In this document: positions 5,828-6,010 of the stretch, piece by piece
How the letters are laid out: each line of letters opens with the position of its first letter
Position numbering within the stretch: the first letter of the stretch is position 1
From: an uncultured Hyphomonadaceae bacterium
Lineage (GTDB): Bacteria > Pseudomonadota > Alphaproteobacteria > Caulobacterales > Hyphomonadaceae
Direction of reading: 5' to 3'
Assembly (NCBI GenBank): GCA_937873805.1
Contig: CALMWO010000045.1
Location: 1-6,010, forward strand
Length of the DNA stretch: 6,010 bases
Translations under genes and position numbers: made by a program
Notes under the pieces: generated by a model
Told to the model about the DNA's origin: nothing
The model's database searches: none
The model's input: only the letters and a program-made list of their open reading frames with translations

Positions 5828-6010
5828 TCAGGGCGTCCAGACATATTCCAGTTTCAGCCCGTCAGGGTCTGCGAAGAACACTGCGTAATATCCCTTGCCC
5901 TGATTGTACTGCGGATAATCCGCCGGCGCATCGAGAATGGCCGCGCCGAACGCCGACAGCTTCGCGAACAGCGCATCGACATCCTCCCGGCTCGTCGCCC
6001 GCCACGCCAG
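5828..6010 (-). CDS. VOC (glyoxalase/bleomycin-resistance/dioxygenase) family protein, C-terminal 60 residues
   Basis: This gene enters from the right edge and ends at TGA 5830-5828. The 60 visible residues match the end of a VOC domain: an Arg-Glu-Asp-Val-Asp start to a helix (REDVDALFAKLSAFGA), then DAPADYPQYNQGKGYYAVFF and the terminal strand ADPDGLKLEYVW. E55 of this fragment lies at the position of the metal-binding glutamate (G-x-x-x-E) of the fold. VOC members include glyoxalase I, antibiotic-binding proteins and extradiol dioxygenases; the ATSREDVDALFAKL...DYPQY pattern is common in uncharacterised bacterial glyoxalase-like proteins. The substrate cannot be assigned. The start codon and N-terminal half lie outside the window. 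Confidence 0.85.
   Translation of the reverse strand: MAWRATSREDVDALFAKLSAFGAAILDAPADYPQYNQGKGYYAVFFADPDGLKLEYVWTP

Overview
The window is GC-rich (roughly 60% or more by eye), densely packed chromosomal DNA with strong G/C preference at third codon positions. Together with the gene families present, this suggests an alphaproteobacterium, possibly of the Hyphomonadaceae/Caulobacterales type. That placement is an inference from style, not from a marker gene. I see no rRNA, tRNA, insertion sequence, CRISPR array or integrase.

Left block, minus strand (1-3462), listed in order of transcription. First is a 505-residue protein with an N-terminal TIR domain, a basic juxtamembrane stretch, one transmembrane helix, an Ala/Pro-rich linker and a C-terminal FGE-sulfatase/SUMF1-like domain (3462-1945). 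Next is a leader of about 300 bases holding a possible 25-residue ORF, a small hairpin and a strong intrinsic terminator. Then comes the RNA ligase gene rtcB (1647-436), closed by a second clear terminator. Last is the start of a GNAT N-acetyltransferase gene (389-1) that runs off the left edge.

Middle block, plus strand (3738-5377). After a divergent intergenic region of about 275 bases come a DUF4105/Lnb-type periplasmic protein and a dienelactone-hydrolase-family alpha/beta hydrolase. Their stop and start overlap as ATGA, so they are almost certainly one operon.

Right block, minus strand (5340-6010). The 3' end of a VOC (glyoxalase-like) gene enters from the right edge and is followed by a four-helix VanZ-like membrane protein. 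The 3' end of the VanZ-like gene overlaps the 3' end of the hydrolase gene convergently by 38 bases.

Two things stand out. One is the TIR-TM-FGE protein, whose layout looks like a transmembrane receptor: a cytoplasmic TIR domain that keeps the glutamate position of NAD-cleaving TIRs, and an extracytoplasmic FGE-fold domain that has lost the catalytic cysteines. The other is the rtcB leader, where a hairpin arm can pair with either its own partner or the terminator loop. That arrangement is what a transcription attenuator would need. Neither has been tested here by database search or RNA folding.
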